Source: Mesorhizobium sp. 1M-11 | GTDB taxonomy: Bacteria; Pseudomonadota; Alphaproteobacteria; Rhizobiales; Rhizobiaceae | Assembly: GCF_001303895.1 (NCBI RefSeq) | Contig: NZ_LJSD01000009.1 | Coordinates: 62,001 to 126,000 of the forward strand | Reading direction: 5' to 3' | Length of the DNA stretch: 64,000 nt | Shown here: piece after piece, positions 8,412 through 17,178 of the stretch | Numbering within the stretch: position 1 is the stretch's first letter | Layout of the letters: the number at the start of each line of letters is the position of its first letter | Translations under genes and position numbers: made by a program | The notes under the pieces: model-generated | Databases searched by the model: none | Told to the model about the DNA's origin: nothing | Seen by the model: only the letters and a program-made list of their open reading frames with translations

Positions 8412-8864
8412 ATGCGCAGATATTTCGCAGATACCTTCGCGCAGATCGTGTTTTCCACGATCGTCGGCGCATTCGTTGAAATTTTCGTGGCGAGGCTGTC
8501 GCTCGGGCAGAGCGCCAGCGTGCGCCTGGCCGCAATCCCCGTCATACTGTTCGTCGGCCGCCCCTACGGCCTCTACCGCGATTGGCTTTTCAGGCTGACA
8601 GCCGGCAATTCGAGCCAGTTGAAGGCCACCGCCGTCGACACCTTTGCCAACGTCACTTTCCAGATTCCGATCTACTGCGCGCTTCTTGCCATCAACGGCG
8701 CGACGGTTTCGCAGATCGTTTCAGCCGCGAGCAGCATCCTTGTAATCTCCGCGCTCTCCGGCCGGCCGTACGGTCTCTTTCTGGTGTGGTGTCGGAAGCT
8801 GTTTCGGGTCAAGGCCATGACCCAAGGAGAAAGCCGTCCCGTCGAACCGGACAGGCTTCAGTAG
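8412..8864 (+). CDS. alaE: AlaE-family L-alanine exporter
   Basis: The gene encodes 150 residues, matching the roughly 149 of Escherichia coli AlaE. Recognised features are the N-terminal FADTFAQIVFSTIVGAFVE segment, RLAAIPVILFVGRPYGLYRDW, and a second related half ending in RPYGLFLVWCRKLF. Four hydrophobic segments are expected. AlaE exports L-alanine from the cytoplasm and relieves peptide-derived alanine excess. The start was set by alignment from memory to AlaE; the open frame extends upstream but there is no clear ribosome site. Its last seven bases overlap the end of the convergent lipoprotein gene. Confidence 0.8.
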   Translation: MRRYFADTFAQIVFSTIVGAFVEIFVARLSLGQSASVRLAAIPVILFVGRPYGLYRDWLFRLTAGNSSQLKATAVDTFANVTFQIPIYCALLAINGATVSQIVSAASSILVISALSGRPYGLFLVWCRKLFRVKAMTQGESRPVEPDRLQ

Positions 8865-9235
8865 CAGGTTGTCCTGACCTGGCTGACAGGGCCACCGACC
8901 CACGTGCTCGAGGGAACGGAGCTGCACGTCACCGGGCGGTTGGCTGCCTGTTGGGCAGCGGCAGCTTGCATGCCTTGGCCCACGCCGGCCATCGCCATGC
9001 CTATTGCCTGCCTCGTCTCATTCGCCTGTTGGCGCTTTGCGTGATCCGAGAGCGCTTCCTGGTTTATGCATGCCTGCATCTCGGCGTCACGTTTGACACC
9101 CTGCTTCCTGCATCGCTCCATGAGGGAGGTGCCGTATTGCTTGAGTTCGGAATAGTTCATTTCCGCGGGTGATTTGGATTGGCAACCCGCCAAGGTCGTC
9201 AATGCCAGCACCGTCAACGCCGCCCAATTCTTCAT
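8858..9235 (-). CDS. Small lipoprotein of unknown function
   Basis: The gene encodes 125 residues. The N-terminus MKNWAALTVLALTTLAGC carries a clear lipobox (Leu-Ala-Gly-Cys), so the mature protein would be lipid-anchored. The mature part has conserved-looking Cys residues (ERCRKQG, MQACINQ, TCSS, TTCY) and an Ala/Gln/Gly-rich segment around residues 90-105. The ATG at 9235 has GGAGGGG just upstream and is preferred over an earlier in-frame start. No named family is recognised. Confidence 0.7.
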   Translation of the reverse strand: MKNWAALTVLALTTLAGCQSKSPAEMNYSELKQYGTSLMERCRKQGVKRDAEMQACINQEALSDHAKRQQANETRQAIGMAMAGVGQGMQAAAAQQAANRPVTCSSVPSSTWVGGPVSQVRTTCY

Positions 9236-9354
9236 CTGCCCCTCCAACCCTGCCGACACATGAAAAGGATCATTTTCCTACGTCGTCAAGACTCCGGTTG
9301 ACATTTTTGTTCTTATTTTGTTCACTGTTCCCATCGAAGCCGCAGGAGGCTGGA

Positions 9355-9735
9355 ATGTGGGTTCTCAAGATCAGGATGGATGACGCGACCGGGGAAGAAC
9401 TCCAAAGCGCGTTGAGAGCAGCAGAAGCCGTCTTCATCCGCAAAAAGATACATCCGCTGAAGGGGATGGAAGGACGTTGCCAGCTTGAAGGCTGGGATGA
9501 CCGTGGCTGCGTTGAAGATGATCCGGACTATACGGACGAAGACGCCAGGAACGCCTTGGCCTGGATCGACGCGGAAGAAGCCGCGATCCTCGTGCTGAGC
9601 AAGAACCGATCCTTCTTCGAAGTCTCGCCTGTCTTCGAGATGACGGTTGTCGAGATCAAGGAAGGCTCGCCTGCCAACACCCTGCCCGTTGCGGCCAACT
9701 GCGAAGTCGATTTACGCACCCGCAAGGCCGCTTAG
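9355..9735 (+). CDS. Conserved-looking hypothetical protein, 126 residues
   Basis: The ATG follows GCAGGAGG at good spacing. The protein is acidic, soluble and without signal peptide or membrane segment. Residues 80-110 (RSFFEVSPVFEMTVVEIKE) recur in a decayed copy at 15302-15436, so this belongs to a duplicated family in the genome. A dispersed palindromic repeat begins immediately after the stop codon. Function is unknown. Confidence 0.65.
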   Translation: MWVLKIRMDDATGEELQSALRAAEAVFIRKKIHPLKGMEGRCQLEGWDDRGCVEDDPDYTDEDARNALAWIDAEEAAILVLSKNRSFFEVSPVFEMTVVEIKEGSPANTLPVAANCEVDLRTRKAA

Positions 9736-9736
9736 A

Positions 9737-9805
9737 GCAGTCTCAGCAAAAGTTCGCAGCGGTTTTCCATCCGGAACTGCGTCAAAACAAAGAGACAGAG
9801 CGGGT
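9737..9805. repeat. Dispersed rhizobial intergenic repeat, copy 1
   Basis: The core GCAAAAGTTCGCAGCGG, then CCGGAACTGCGT, then AAAGAGACAGAGCGG matches in order the reverse complement of the copy near 46.6 kb and, less closely, copies at 24.3, 54.3 and 60.9 kb. It lies directly between two small genes. Confidence 0.6.
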
Positions 9806-9855
9806 CGCCGTTCCATGAAATGGTGAACCGCTCTGGAAACGATTGGAACACGACC

Positions 9856-10086
9856 ATGACCGAAGCGGCGAAAATACCGAACGATGATGCACGTCTCGAG
9901 ATCGACAACGCGGCCGATGAACTCATAGCGGCTTCGGACGGCGATGCCCGCGCTGCGGTCGTAGCCCTGCTCATCGTAAACAAATTGCAGGAACATGAGC
10001 TGCACCTGACGCGCCTGGCTGTCTCATCCGGCTATTCGTACCAGCGGCATCTGGCGCGGGTCGCGGAAGATGCCCTCCAGGCATAG
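9856..10086 (+). CDS. Small hypothetical protein, 76 residues
   Basis: The product is a small soluble alpha-helical protein with an acidic N-terminal half (DDARLEIDNAADELIAASDGDARAA) and a C-terminal segment HLTRLAVSSGYSYQRHLARVAEDAL. No motif is recognised. The start is uncertain: the ATG at 9856 lacks a clear ribosome site and an in-frame ATG exists at 9820. It follows a dispersed repeat and precedes convergent membrane-protein genes. Confidence 0.45.
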   Translation: MTEAAKIPNDDARLEIDNAADELIAASDGDARAAVVALLIVNKLQEHELHLTRLAVSSGYSYQRHLARVAEDALQA

Positions 10087-10121
10087 GGCGCATGCCGCGC
10101 GTCTGATGCGAGGCCTGGCCC

Positions 10122-10808
10122 TCAGCCGCGGCCAGAAAGCATGCTGACATTGCGACCGACCAATTGACCGCAATAGATCACCAGGGCGCACCCGATCGGC
10201 GAGACGATCTCGTTGACCAGGCTGGCTGCAACCTGGGCACTGCTCGGGCTCTGCCCGCCGAGGCTCGCCGCATGATAACCCAGCACCGCGATCGCTCCTC
10301 CGAAGACGATACCCACGGTGGAGCCGGTGCCGAGATAGGCGGAAGCGCTCTTCACTTCCTTCTGCACCAGTGAAGCCAACACCCAGCCCAGGATGCCGTA
10401 CTCCACCGCCCTCATCGCGCTGATGGTGACCAGCGACAGCGCAGCCGGCTGATCGACAACTCCGATGGCGCTGGCCATCACCTTCTGGGCCGATTTCGCG
10501 ACCGCCAGGGCGATCGGCGCAAACAGCGCAGCGACCAACCCGGCCAGCGCCGCCCGGATTTTCATGATCGAGGTCCCGATCCCGACGCCGGCGCAGACAA
10601 GCAGGGACCATGTGACCCCTTGCGTCAGGTCGACGAAAAGCTTCGTTCCCGGAAAGGGACCGCCAGCGAGCAGCTTGGCGCCAAGGATCAGGCCCTGCAT
10701 GGCAAATCCCAGCAGCACCGCCAGCAATGCGATGGTGGCGACGCGCCGAACGACGAGGCTTGCCTGTTCTGTTTCCAGTTGCGGGGAGAGGGAGCTCTGT
10801 TCCGCCAT
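10122..10808 (-). CDS. Hypothetical multi-helix membrane protein next to an autotransporter
   Basis: The gene encodes 228 residues with about six hydrophobic segments (for example ATIALLAVLLGFAMQGLILG, LAGLVAALFAPIALAVA, STVGIVFGGAIAVLGY). No family is recognised. It starts three bases after the stop codon of the large autotransporter gene, so the two are almost certainly one transcript. It could assist the autotransporter, but that is inferred only from position. Confidence 0.65.
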   Translation of the reverse strand: MAEQSSLSPQLETEQASLVVRRVATIALLAVLLGFAMQGLILGAKLLAGGPFPGTKLFVDLTQGVTWSLLVCAGVGIGTSIMKIRAALAGLVAALFAPIALAVAKSAQKVMASAIGVVDQPAALSLVTISAMRAVEYGILGWVLASLVQKEVKSASAYLGTGSTVGIVFGGAIAVLGYHAASLGGQSPSSAQVAASLVNEIVSPIGCALVIYCGQLVGRNVSMLSGRG

Positions 10809-10811
10809 CGC

Positions 10812-13800
10812 CTAGAACCTGACCGCGAAGTTGGCCTTCGCGCTATGATCGCTCAGGGCCGATCCGAACTGACCGTTGTATGATACGCTCAAAGTAGCGG
10901 ACGACGATAGGGCGAAGTCGAGCCCGGCCTCGACGGCGGCAGCGTCCCTGGCAATCGGAACTCCCGCGATTGCGAAGGCATCGCTTCCCGCAAAGGCGAA
11001 GGTGGATGCCGGCGCGTCATCACCAAATGCATGGCGCCAACCGAGCATGCCCCGGGCCGTGGCCTCTATCCCGCCGAGCCCGAACACGGTCGAAGCCCGC
11101 AGGCCAAGAGTGGTGAAGGTGACACCGGCATCGGAGCTGGAGCTCGTCAGGGCGGCTGCCCCGCCCTTTTCATCGAAGCCGTCGGCATGGACATTCACAT
11201 AAGCGACACCGGCAAAAGGTTCGAAGGCGATAGGCCCGCGATCGATCTGGTAACCGAGCTCGCCGAAGGCCTGGACCGTCGCCGCGTCATAGTCGGCGGA
11301 GAGTTGATCGGCAAAACCCGGAAAGGCGACAGAGCGGCTGGTTTCGATCGAGTGCCAGCTATAGACAGTTCCCGCTCTCAGGCCGAGCGCCCCCCATTGT
11401 CTGCCGCCATAGAGCCCAAGGCTGTAGCTGTTGGCAGAGGCCGACGAGGCGCGGGCGTCGACATCGAAGGTGGAACGGCTGTAACCGGCAAGCATGCCGA
11501 GGCGCCAGTTCTCGAACGCGGCCGCATCGGCACCGATCAGCACGCCGCCCATATTGCGATCCAGCGCAGCCGCATTCCCGTCGCCGTCAATCTGTCCCCA
11601 TGCGCCGAAGGCATGGATCCAGGCGGCCGGCTCATCCGTGCCGGCAGCCGCCAGCGTGCCCTTTCCTTCGCCAATGCCATGCCGCGACAGGAGGGGGCCA
11701 TCCCTGAACGAGGCGCGGATCCGGGCGGTGGCCGCGTCGCGGACGAAGCGGCTGTCTTCGAGAAGGGCGCCACCGACCGAGGCATGGATCTCGCCGGAAA
11801 GCTGATCGAACGCGTCGCGTGCGGTGCCTTCGTCCAGCATGACCACGTGGTCATAGAGCTGGCTGCCCGCTCCCAGACTTTCCACACCGTCGCCCGTCGC
11901 ACACTGGTTCGGGGTCACCCCGATCCCGCAAAAGGACGTGTCGTTGCGCACAAGGGTGAGGAAGACGCTGTCCGGATCGTAAGTCAGCAGCGGGTCGAGA
12001 AAGGCGAAATCCGAAGCCACGCCGGCGAAGGTCCCGGAAACTCCACCATCGGCGGCGAGGATTTCATAAGTGGCGAAAGGCTTGTAGGTGCCACCAAGGC
12101 CCACATGCCTGACCGTTCCGCCGTTGAGGCTCGCCTTGCCGGTGGCGTGGATCAAGTCCGCGCCCGTTCCTGCCGGATCGACTTCCACCTCGTAGATGCT
12201 CCCCGCGCCGAAGGTCACGCCGCCCGCAACATTCAACGTGCCGATGGAATTGCCGGGGGCGACGGTGCCGCCGCTGGCGATCGTGGTGGAACCGACCGTA
12301 CCTGAACCCATGAGCCTGGCAGCGGCGAGCACGTGGAGCGTACCGCCCAGCCTGCCGTTTACGACAAGGGTAGCGCCGCCGTCGATGATCGCCTGACCCG
12401 TGAACCCGCTCGAGTCGGCGCTGAGGGTCGTACTGCCCGACAACACCGCGATCGTGCCCGCACCTTCGATCGCCGGTGCGAAGAGGTAGTCCGTAGCCGT
12501 GTGGTTGAAAACGAGAGCGCCATTGCCCTGGCCAAAGGCGACCTTTGAGGTTTCAAACTTGCCGGGAGACAGCGGTGCCTGCCCTAAGGCTGCGCCGATA
12601 TTCACGATGCCGAAAGAGCCGGCGGCCGTCCCGACGAAGGTCGTGCCGGTCACTTTTACGAGGGCATCCTCGGCTATGCTCAACTCGCCCTCGCCTTCGC
12701 CGGCGACATGGAGATCGCCTGAATTTTCCCAGGTGGAGCCCGCGCCGGTGACGCTGACGCTCCCAACACTCGCGCTGAAACGCCCGATCTCGGCGCCGAC
12801 GCTGGTCAGCCGCCCACCGTCCTCGACATAAAGCTCCGCCGAACCGCTATTGGCGACGACCAGCTTACCGCTGTTCAACCAGGCCGAACCGTTGCCGGAT
12901 ATGAGCGTACCACCGAACGAAGCCTGCGTGTTCGCCAGCATCCCTTCACTGCTCTGCACCACGCCGCCGGCAATCGCCACGAGACCGCCTTCGCCGTCGC
13001 CACCCACATGGATGCCGTTTGCGATCGAGAAGGCCGAGCCCGCGTCGGTGACGACGACCAGACCGGACGAGCCTGCATCGAAGCCGACGACGCTGCTGGT
13101 GGCTTCCACGATGCCGCCACCGTGAACGACGACATCCGCCTCGCCCCTGACACCGACGAGGAAATTGCCGGTCGTGGTCCACTTCGCCCCCGGGCCGCCG
13201 ACGAACGCGTCGACAGTGCTGCTGGCCTCGTCGGCGAGGAAGCTATGTTCGCTGCTTATCTGGCCACCGTCCTGAACGTTGACCACGGCCTCTCCCGACT
13301 TGCCGACGGTGAGGATGCCCAGACTTTCCCAGAGCGAGCCGTTGCCGGTCACGTTGACGGTGCCCAATGAGCCGGCAAAATAGCCGATATCGGCACCGGA
13401 CGAGACGACCTTGCCACCCGTGTCGATGTTGACCGTGCCGAAGCCGGAGTTGCCGATCACGAAGCCTCCCGTGACGGTCAACAGCGCGTCGGCTCCGGTA
13501 ATGGTCGCGAGGCCGGAGGCATTGGCCCCGAGGCCGACATAAGCATCATTGGCGGAGACGGCGCCGCCATTGACGACGGACAGGGAGCCTTCTCCGAAAT
13601 TGCCGACGATCAGGTAGACAGAATTCGTCCAGGACGCGCCATTGCCGATGACGGTAAGCCCCCCGAGCGAATTCGCGTTGTGGCCGATGATGCCGCGCTC
13701 GTCGGCGAGGCTGCCGCCGTTCTGGATGGTCAGAACACCGTGCGCCGACAGCCCCACGAAGGTGTTGAGCGCCTGAGCCGGACCGCCCCCGATGAACGGA

Positions 13801-14072
13801 AGGTAGTTTGCCACCGTGTCGATCTCGGCATTGGTTGCATTGTTCGGCACGCCGGCGCTCCAGTTGCCGGGATCGAACCAGTCCGGCGAGCTCGCTCCGG
13901 TCCAGGCCGTCTGCGCAAGAACAGGCATGCCCGAAAGCGCTGTCACGGCAAGCGCGCTCGTTGCCAGCAAGGCCGTCTTGCGAGCTGCATTCAACAGCAG
14001 GCTCGCCCGGTCCCGTGGACGGGCACCCGTCAAGGCTTTCGCCGGTTCAACTGCCCGACATGGCTGCGTCAT
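10812..14072 (-). CDS. Autotransporter (type Va secretion) with repeat-rich passenger and C-terminal beta-barrel
   Basis: The gene encodes 1086 residues. The N-terminus has an extended basic region then a hydrophobic core ending at about residue 53 (GMPVLAQ), like the long signal peptides of autotransporters. Residues 55-600 hold many degenerate repeats of about 45 residues built on a Gly-rich pattern (SGLATITGADALLTVTGGF-like, and GEGSLSVVNGGAV-like), expected to form a beta-helix. Residues 790-1086 form the barrel domain (AWIHAFGAWGQIDGDGNA, DAGVTFTTLGLRAS), ending in Phe as outer-membrane proteins do. It would display or release the passenger outside the cell. Ligand or activity is unknown; adhesion is a common role. 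Confidence 0.85.
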   Translation of the reverse strand: MTQPCRAVEPAKALTGARPRDRASLLLNAARKTALLATSALAVTALSGMPVLAQTAWTGASSPDWFDPGNWSAGVPNNATNAEIDTVANYLPFIGGGPAQALNTFVGLSAHGVLTIQNGGSLADERGIIGHNANSLGGLTVIGNGASWTNSVYLIVGNFGEGSLSVVNGGAVSANDAYVGLGANASGLATITGADALLTVTGGFVIGNSGFGTVNIDTGGKVVSSGADIGYFAGSLGTVNVTGNGSLWESLGILTVGKSGEAVVNVQDGGQISSEHSFLADEASSTVDAFVGGPGAKWTTTGNFLVGVRGEADVVVHGGGIVEATSSVVGFDAGSSGLVVVTDAGSAFSIANGIHVGGDGEGGLVAIAGGVVQSSEGMLANTQASFGGTLISGNGSAWLNSGKLVVANSGSAELYVEDGGRLTSVGAEIGRFSASVGSVSVTGAGSTWENSGDLHVAGEGEGELSIAEDALVKVTGTTFVGTAAGSFGIVNIGAALGQAPLSPGKFETSKVAFGQGNGALVFNHTATDYLFAPAIEGAGTIAVLSGSTTLSADSSGFTGQAIIDGGATLVVNGRLGGTLHVLAAARLMGSGTVGSTTIASGGTVAPGNSIGTLNVAGGVTFGAGSIYEVEVDPAGTGADLIHATGKASLNGGTVRHVGLGGTYKPFATYEILAADGGVSGTFAGVASDFAFLDPLLTYDPDSVFLTLVRNDTSFCGIGVTPNQCATGDGVESLGAGSQLYDHVVMLDEGTARDAFDQLSGEIHASVGGALLEDSRFVRDAATARIRASFRDGPLLSRHGIGEGKGTLAAAGTDEPAAWIHAFGAWGQIDGDGNAAALDRNMGGVLIGADAAAFENWRLGMLAGYSRSTFDVDARASSASANSYSLGLYGGRQWGALGLRAGTVYSWHSIETSRSVAFPGFADQLSADYDAATVQAFGELGYQIDRGPIAFEPFAGVAYVNVHADGFDEKGGAAALTSSSSDAGVTFTTLGLRASTVFGLGGIEATARGMLGWRHAFGDDAPASTFAFAGSDAFAIAGVPIARDAAAVEAGLDFALSSSATLSVSYNGQFGSALSDHSAKANFAVRF

Positions 14073-14324
14073 ATGTGACCCTCGAATGATTCTCTGTGTC
14101 CCCTGCAGCGCTCCACCCAGCGATCGACAACCGCAGGATCCCCACTTCCTGGCTTGGGGCGCCGCTTTCCGGCAGTGCTAGCAAAGAAAATCCGCAACCG
14201 TGTCGGGGAGACGGAAGTCGTTGTTGCAAGGACGGAACTGTGCGCCGACTTCGAAGCGGCGGCTCTTGCAACTTCGAAGTCTTTCGATCACCTTTCGCCC
14301 GCGGATCCTGAGGGGGACAGGGCA

Positions 14325-15296
14325 GTGCCGCCAGAATCGGACAGTGTTGCGACGTTCAGCGCGGATGATCTTCCCGAACGGCATCGGGACGAGTTCATCC
14401 GGGATTTCTACGGCCGCATCCAGATGCGGTTGCTGCTCAAGCCGCAGCGCGACCAGTCGCTGCAGTTCAATGCAAAGACGCTGATCATGCCCGGCATGAT
14501 GTGCACCAAGGGTTCGGTCTCTCCGATGACGTGGGAGCGGACACCCGAGCTTATGGACGACAACAATGACGACATCATCCTGACGTGGAATCGTGGCGGT
14601 TATCGTCTCAGCATGCCGGGCCGGGGAGATTTCGAAACCAGGCCGGGGACAGCTGCACTGGTGCCCATGGACCGCAGGTTCTCGATCTGGACCGAGGATT
14701 CGAGATGGACGATGGCGCTCCAGTTCAAGCGTTCGCTGCTGGCGCCGCTGGTGAAACATCTCGACGATGTTGCCCCCGACAGCATCGGCAAGTCGCAGCC
14801 GGCCCATCGCCTGCTCTTCAACTATCTCTGGTCGCTCCAGCAGATGGACGCGCCGGCAGCACTGGCTCCGATGATCACCCGGCATGTGACCGATCTGCTG
14901 GCAGTCTCGCTAGGCGCCATTCGCAGCGCCATGCCGCCCGGCGTGCGCGCCGCCCGTTTGGCGGCGATCAAGCAATATGTCGCCCGCAACCTCCAGGATC
15001 CCGGTCTCAGCGCCGAGCAGGTATCGCGAAAATTCGCAATCAGCAGCCGGTATATCCGCCAGTTGTTTGCCGAGGACGGCACCAGCTTTTCCGACTACGT
15101 GACGGACCAGAGGCTCGCCCATGTCCATAGCTGCCTGACCGACCGGAGGCAGGCGTTGCGAAGGATTGCAGACATCGCATTCGAAAACGGGTTCACGGAA
15201 CCGTCGACATTCTACCGACAGTTCCGGCTTCGCTATGCCATGACACCGAGCGACGTGCGGCTCATGGCCATGACGGCAGCGCTCGCCGACGGCTGA
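14325..15296 (+). CDS. AraC-family transcriptional regulator
   Basis: The proposed protein has 323 residues from GTG at 14325, which follows GAGGGGG; the frame is open further upstream to 14154, but that part is poorly conserved in appearance. The N-terminal part resembles the AraC_binding_2 domain (ILTWNRGGYRLSMPGRGDF, ALVPMDRRFSIWTED). The C-terminal part has two helix-turn-helix motifs (SAEQVSRKFAISSRYIRQLF and IADIAFENGFTEPSTFYRQF). It is divergent from the autotransporter operon across about 250 bases and may regulate it. Its stop codon is followed at once by a decayed gene fragment. Confidence 0.78.
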   Translation: MPPESDSVATFSADDLPERHRDEFIRDFYGRIQMRLLLKPQRDQSLQFNAKTLIMPGMMCTKGSVSPMTWERTPELMDDNNDDIILTWNRGGYRLSMPGRGDFETRPGTAALVPMDRRFSIWTEDSRWTMALQFKRSLLAPLVKHLDDVAPDSIGKSQPAHRLLFNYLWSLQQMDAPAALAPMITRHVTDLLAVSLGAIRSAMPPGVRAARLAAIKQYVARNLQDPGLSAEQVSRKFAISSRYIRQLFAEDGTSFSDYVTDQRLAHVHSCLTDRRQALRRIADIAFENGFTEPSTFYRQFRLRYAMTPSDVRLMAMTAALADG

Positions 15297-15301
15297 GCCA
15301 A

Positions 15302-15436
15302 GGTCGCTCCTTCTTTGAAGTCTCGCCGGTCTTCGAGATGACGATTGTCGAAATCCAAGAGAACTCGCCAGCCAACGCACTGCCTATCGCCGCCTGGCGC
15401 AAGCGAAAGGCACAGGTTGCGTCCGGAACTGCGTGA
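15302..15436 (+). pseudogene. C-terminal remnant of the 126-residue protein family found at 9355-9735
   Basis: The frame from 15302 to the TGA at 15434-15436 reads GRSFFEVSPVFEMTIVEI and then QENSPANALPIAA. This is nearly the same as residues 80-117 of the intact gene at 9355-9735. The N-terminal two thirds are missing and the frame begins directly behind the stop codon of the AraC gene. This looks like a duplicated copy truncated when the upstream region was replaced. Confidence 0.8.
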
Positions 15437-15530
15437 CCTGTAGCCCTCGTCGAAGCACCGACGTCGAACGCATATCGCCTTGTTTAAGGGGCGGTCCCGC
15501 GGCATCTGACCGGGCGGATGATGTTGACTG

Positions 15531-15698
15531 TCAGGAACTTTGCCGCGCTGTCGGTTTCGGCAACCTGACGAAGCGTTGAGTTTCGGGCCGCACCTCTGCC
15601 ATTCGGAGCAACTGCGCATAGTGTTTGGTGAATTCGGTATGCAGCCCTTCGCCACGCGCGGCGGCATGACTGTTGATTGCCAAAAGGAACGGTATCAT
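15531..15698 (-). CDS. Possible 55-residue small protein
   Basis: The ATG at 15698 is preceded by CTGAGGAGG at seven bases, one of the best ribosome sites nearby. The product (MIPFLLAINSHAAARGEGLH at its start, RFVRLPKPTARQSS at its end) has no recognised motif and no clear membrane segment. It is short enough that the frame could be chance; the ribosome site is the main support. Confidence 0.4.
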   Translation of the reverse strand: MIPFLLAINSHAAARGEGLHTEFTKHYAQLLRMAEVRPETQRFVRLPKPTARQSS

Positions 15699-15885
15699 TT
15701 GCGCAGCCTCCTCAGTTGAATGGAAGCAATCATCGCAAGAATTCATCCGACGACCCACCCGTTTCATGCAACATGCGTTCGGCAAAGGGGTCTACTTGGC
15801 GTTTCCCAATTCGAGCAAGAAACGGGTGGCTGCCTAACCCAGAATTGCTGAACTAGATCCTGCAATGTCTTAGCAGGAGCGCGCT

Positions 15886-16236
15886 ATGGAAGCCTTATCC
15901 CCTACGATCGAACAAACCGCACTGCAGCGGCGCAGGTTTCTCGCCCTGCGGCGCAAGGAACGCGACGAGCATCGTCTCAATCTTCTGGATGCCTGCATCT
16001 CGGACTACGAAAGAGCGGCAAAAATCCGCGAATGGGCCGAATGGACGTCGCCAGCAACTCAAAGCGAACCCGAAATCGCTCGCCTGGTCGACTGGGCAAG
16101 AGAGAATGCCGCGCAACTCGAGGCAAAGTCTTCGGCTGCGATGAGCCAGATGGGACTCAAGGAACTTTTTCCGGAAGTGGATGACCTTCACGACCCACTC
16201 GGCGATCCCGCGCCGAAGCATCCGTGGGGCCTGTAG
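15886..16236 (+). CDS. Hypothetical soluble protein, 116 residues
   Basis: The ATG follows GCAGGAG at seven bases. The protein is rich in Arg, Glu and Ala and looks alpha-helical (LQRRRFLALRRKERDEHRLN and REWAEWTSPATQSEPEIARL), with an acidic, Pro-rich tail ending HPWGL. No signal peptide is present and no family is recognised. A strong hairpin shared with a convergent gene follows ten bases after its stop codon. Confidence 0.65.
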   Translation: MEALSPTIEQTALQRRRFLALRRKERDEHRLNLLDACISDYERAAKIREWAEWTSPATQSEPEIARLVDWARENAAQLEAKSSAAMSQMGLKELFPEVDDLHDPLGDPAPKHPWGL

Positions 16237-16245
16237 TACAAAAGC

Positions 16246-16267
16246 CCGCCCCGGCGAACCGGGGCGG
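16246..16267. terminator. Bidirectional terminator hairpin between convergent genes
   Basis: A perfect 9-bp stem, CCGCCCCGG with its complement, closes a CGAA tetraloop. On the minus strand it is followed by GGGCTTTTG, so it best serves the gene ending at 16276; on the plus strand the T-run is poor. Confidence 0.65.
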
Positions 16268-16275
16268 AAGTTGCT

Positions 16276-16512
16276 TCAGTTGTTCTCTGGACTGGTCTCG
16301 GCCTCGTAGCAGAGCCAGACGATCCTCCAGATCAGGATCAGTGTCGGAACGGCCAGGATGCCGGCCAGGATGAGTTGCGGCCACAACGGTAGACCGAGCA
16401 ACGCTGCGATCACCCAGTGGATGACGCCGACCGAGATGAGGAGCTTGGCTGTGAGAAGCAGCGTCGCGACCGCGACGCCGAACAGCGAGTACGGAGTGAT
16501 GATACGGTTCAT
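16276..16512 (-). CDS. Small hypothetical membrane protein, 78 residues
   Basis: From the ATG at 16512 the product has hydrophobic segments around residues 8-27 and 36-65 (FGVAVATLLLTAKLLISVGV and LILAGILAVPTLILIWRIVW), ending in an acidic tail ETSPENN. It is likely an inner-membrane protein of unknown role. The ribosome site is weak. The longer frame from 16557 is less likely because its extra N-terminus is not membrane-like. Confidence 0.6.
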   Translation of the reverse strand: MNRIITPYSLFGVAVATLLLTAKLLISVGVIHWVIAALLGLPLWPQLILAGILAVPTLILIWRIVWLCYEAETSPENN

Positions 16513-16592
16513 TCGAAATGCCCGTGTTTGCGCAGCTGCCGGAAAAGCAGCGCGCATGAAAATCGAAAATGTGGGATGCAGGCCCTGAAGGC

Positions 16593-16961
16593 CTAGGCCG
16601 CTGTCTCTGGCGGGTCGCGAACCTGCGGACGCTCGGGCTTCTGTCCGCCGACGTCATACGAGGCCAGTAGAGCGATGCGGGAAGACAGTGCAGGCGCTTC
16701 CAGCGCATCCGGGCCAGGCACGATCGCATCGAAGGCCGATGCATGGAACTTCGCGCGGATCGACCGCGCACTCTCCAGGGCGAGCGCCGGCGCCTTGTTC
16801 AGCAACCCGAATTTCAGGTCGGGCTTGGCCACCGATACTTGCGGCAGCCCCTCTGAGGCGACTGATACGCCAGCCTGTCCGTACTGCCAGAAGAACAGCA
16901 CGAGGAGGACGCAGAGAAGTCTCTGCGCCAGCGCCTGTGTGCCGTGCCGCGTTGTCGTCAT
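16593..16961 (-). CDS. Hypothetical exported or membrane-anchored protein, 122 residues
   Basis: A short basic N-terminus is followed by the hydrophobic stretch LLCVLLVLFFWQYGQAGVSV, either a signal peptide or an anchor. The remaining 90 residues are without recognisable motif and end in a Pro-rich tail PERPQVRDPPETAA. There is no clear ribosome site before the ATG, so both reality and start are uncertain. It lies 80 bases upstream of the small membrane protein on the same strand. Confidence 0.45.
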   Translation of the reverse strand: MTTTRHGTQALAQRLLCVLLVLFFWQYGQAGVSVASEGLPQVSVAKPDLKFGLLNKAPALALESARSIRAKFHASAFDAIVPGPDALEAPALSSRIALLASYDVGGQKPERPQVRDPPETAA

Positions 16962-17178
16962 GCAGGCATCGCTACGGCATCAGCGGCTCGCAGGCAAGTC
17001 AGGCGGCGGACGAGGTTTCCCGGCCCGAACCTCTACCAGCGCCGCAGAGATCGTTTCACATCGATCAGGCCGGAGCGAAAATGACGAGAAGCGAGCACCG
17101 AAGCGGAGCGTACACGTGAGCATCGGAGCGCAGATGTTCATCATTTGCAGCCCGGCATCATCGATTTGAAACGATCTC

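Noticed and set aside
11031..12305. Plus-strand frame opposite the autotransporter barrel
   Set aside because: Shadow of the barrel region; no ribosome site and no recognisable fold.
15302..15436. Continuation of the AraC gene past its stop
   Set aside because: The fragment is in another frame and clearly matches the 9355-9735 gene.
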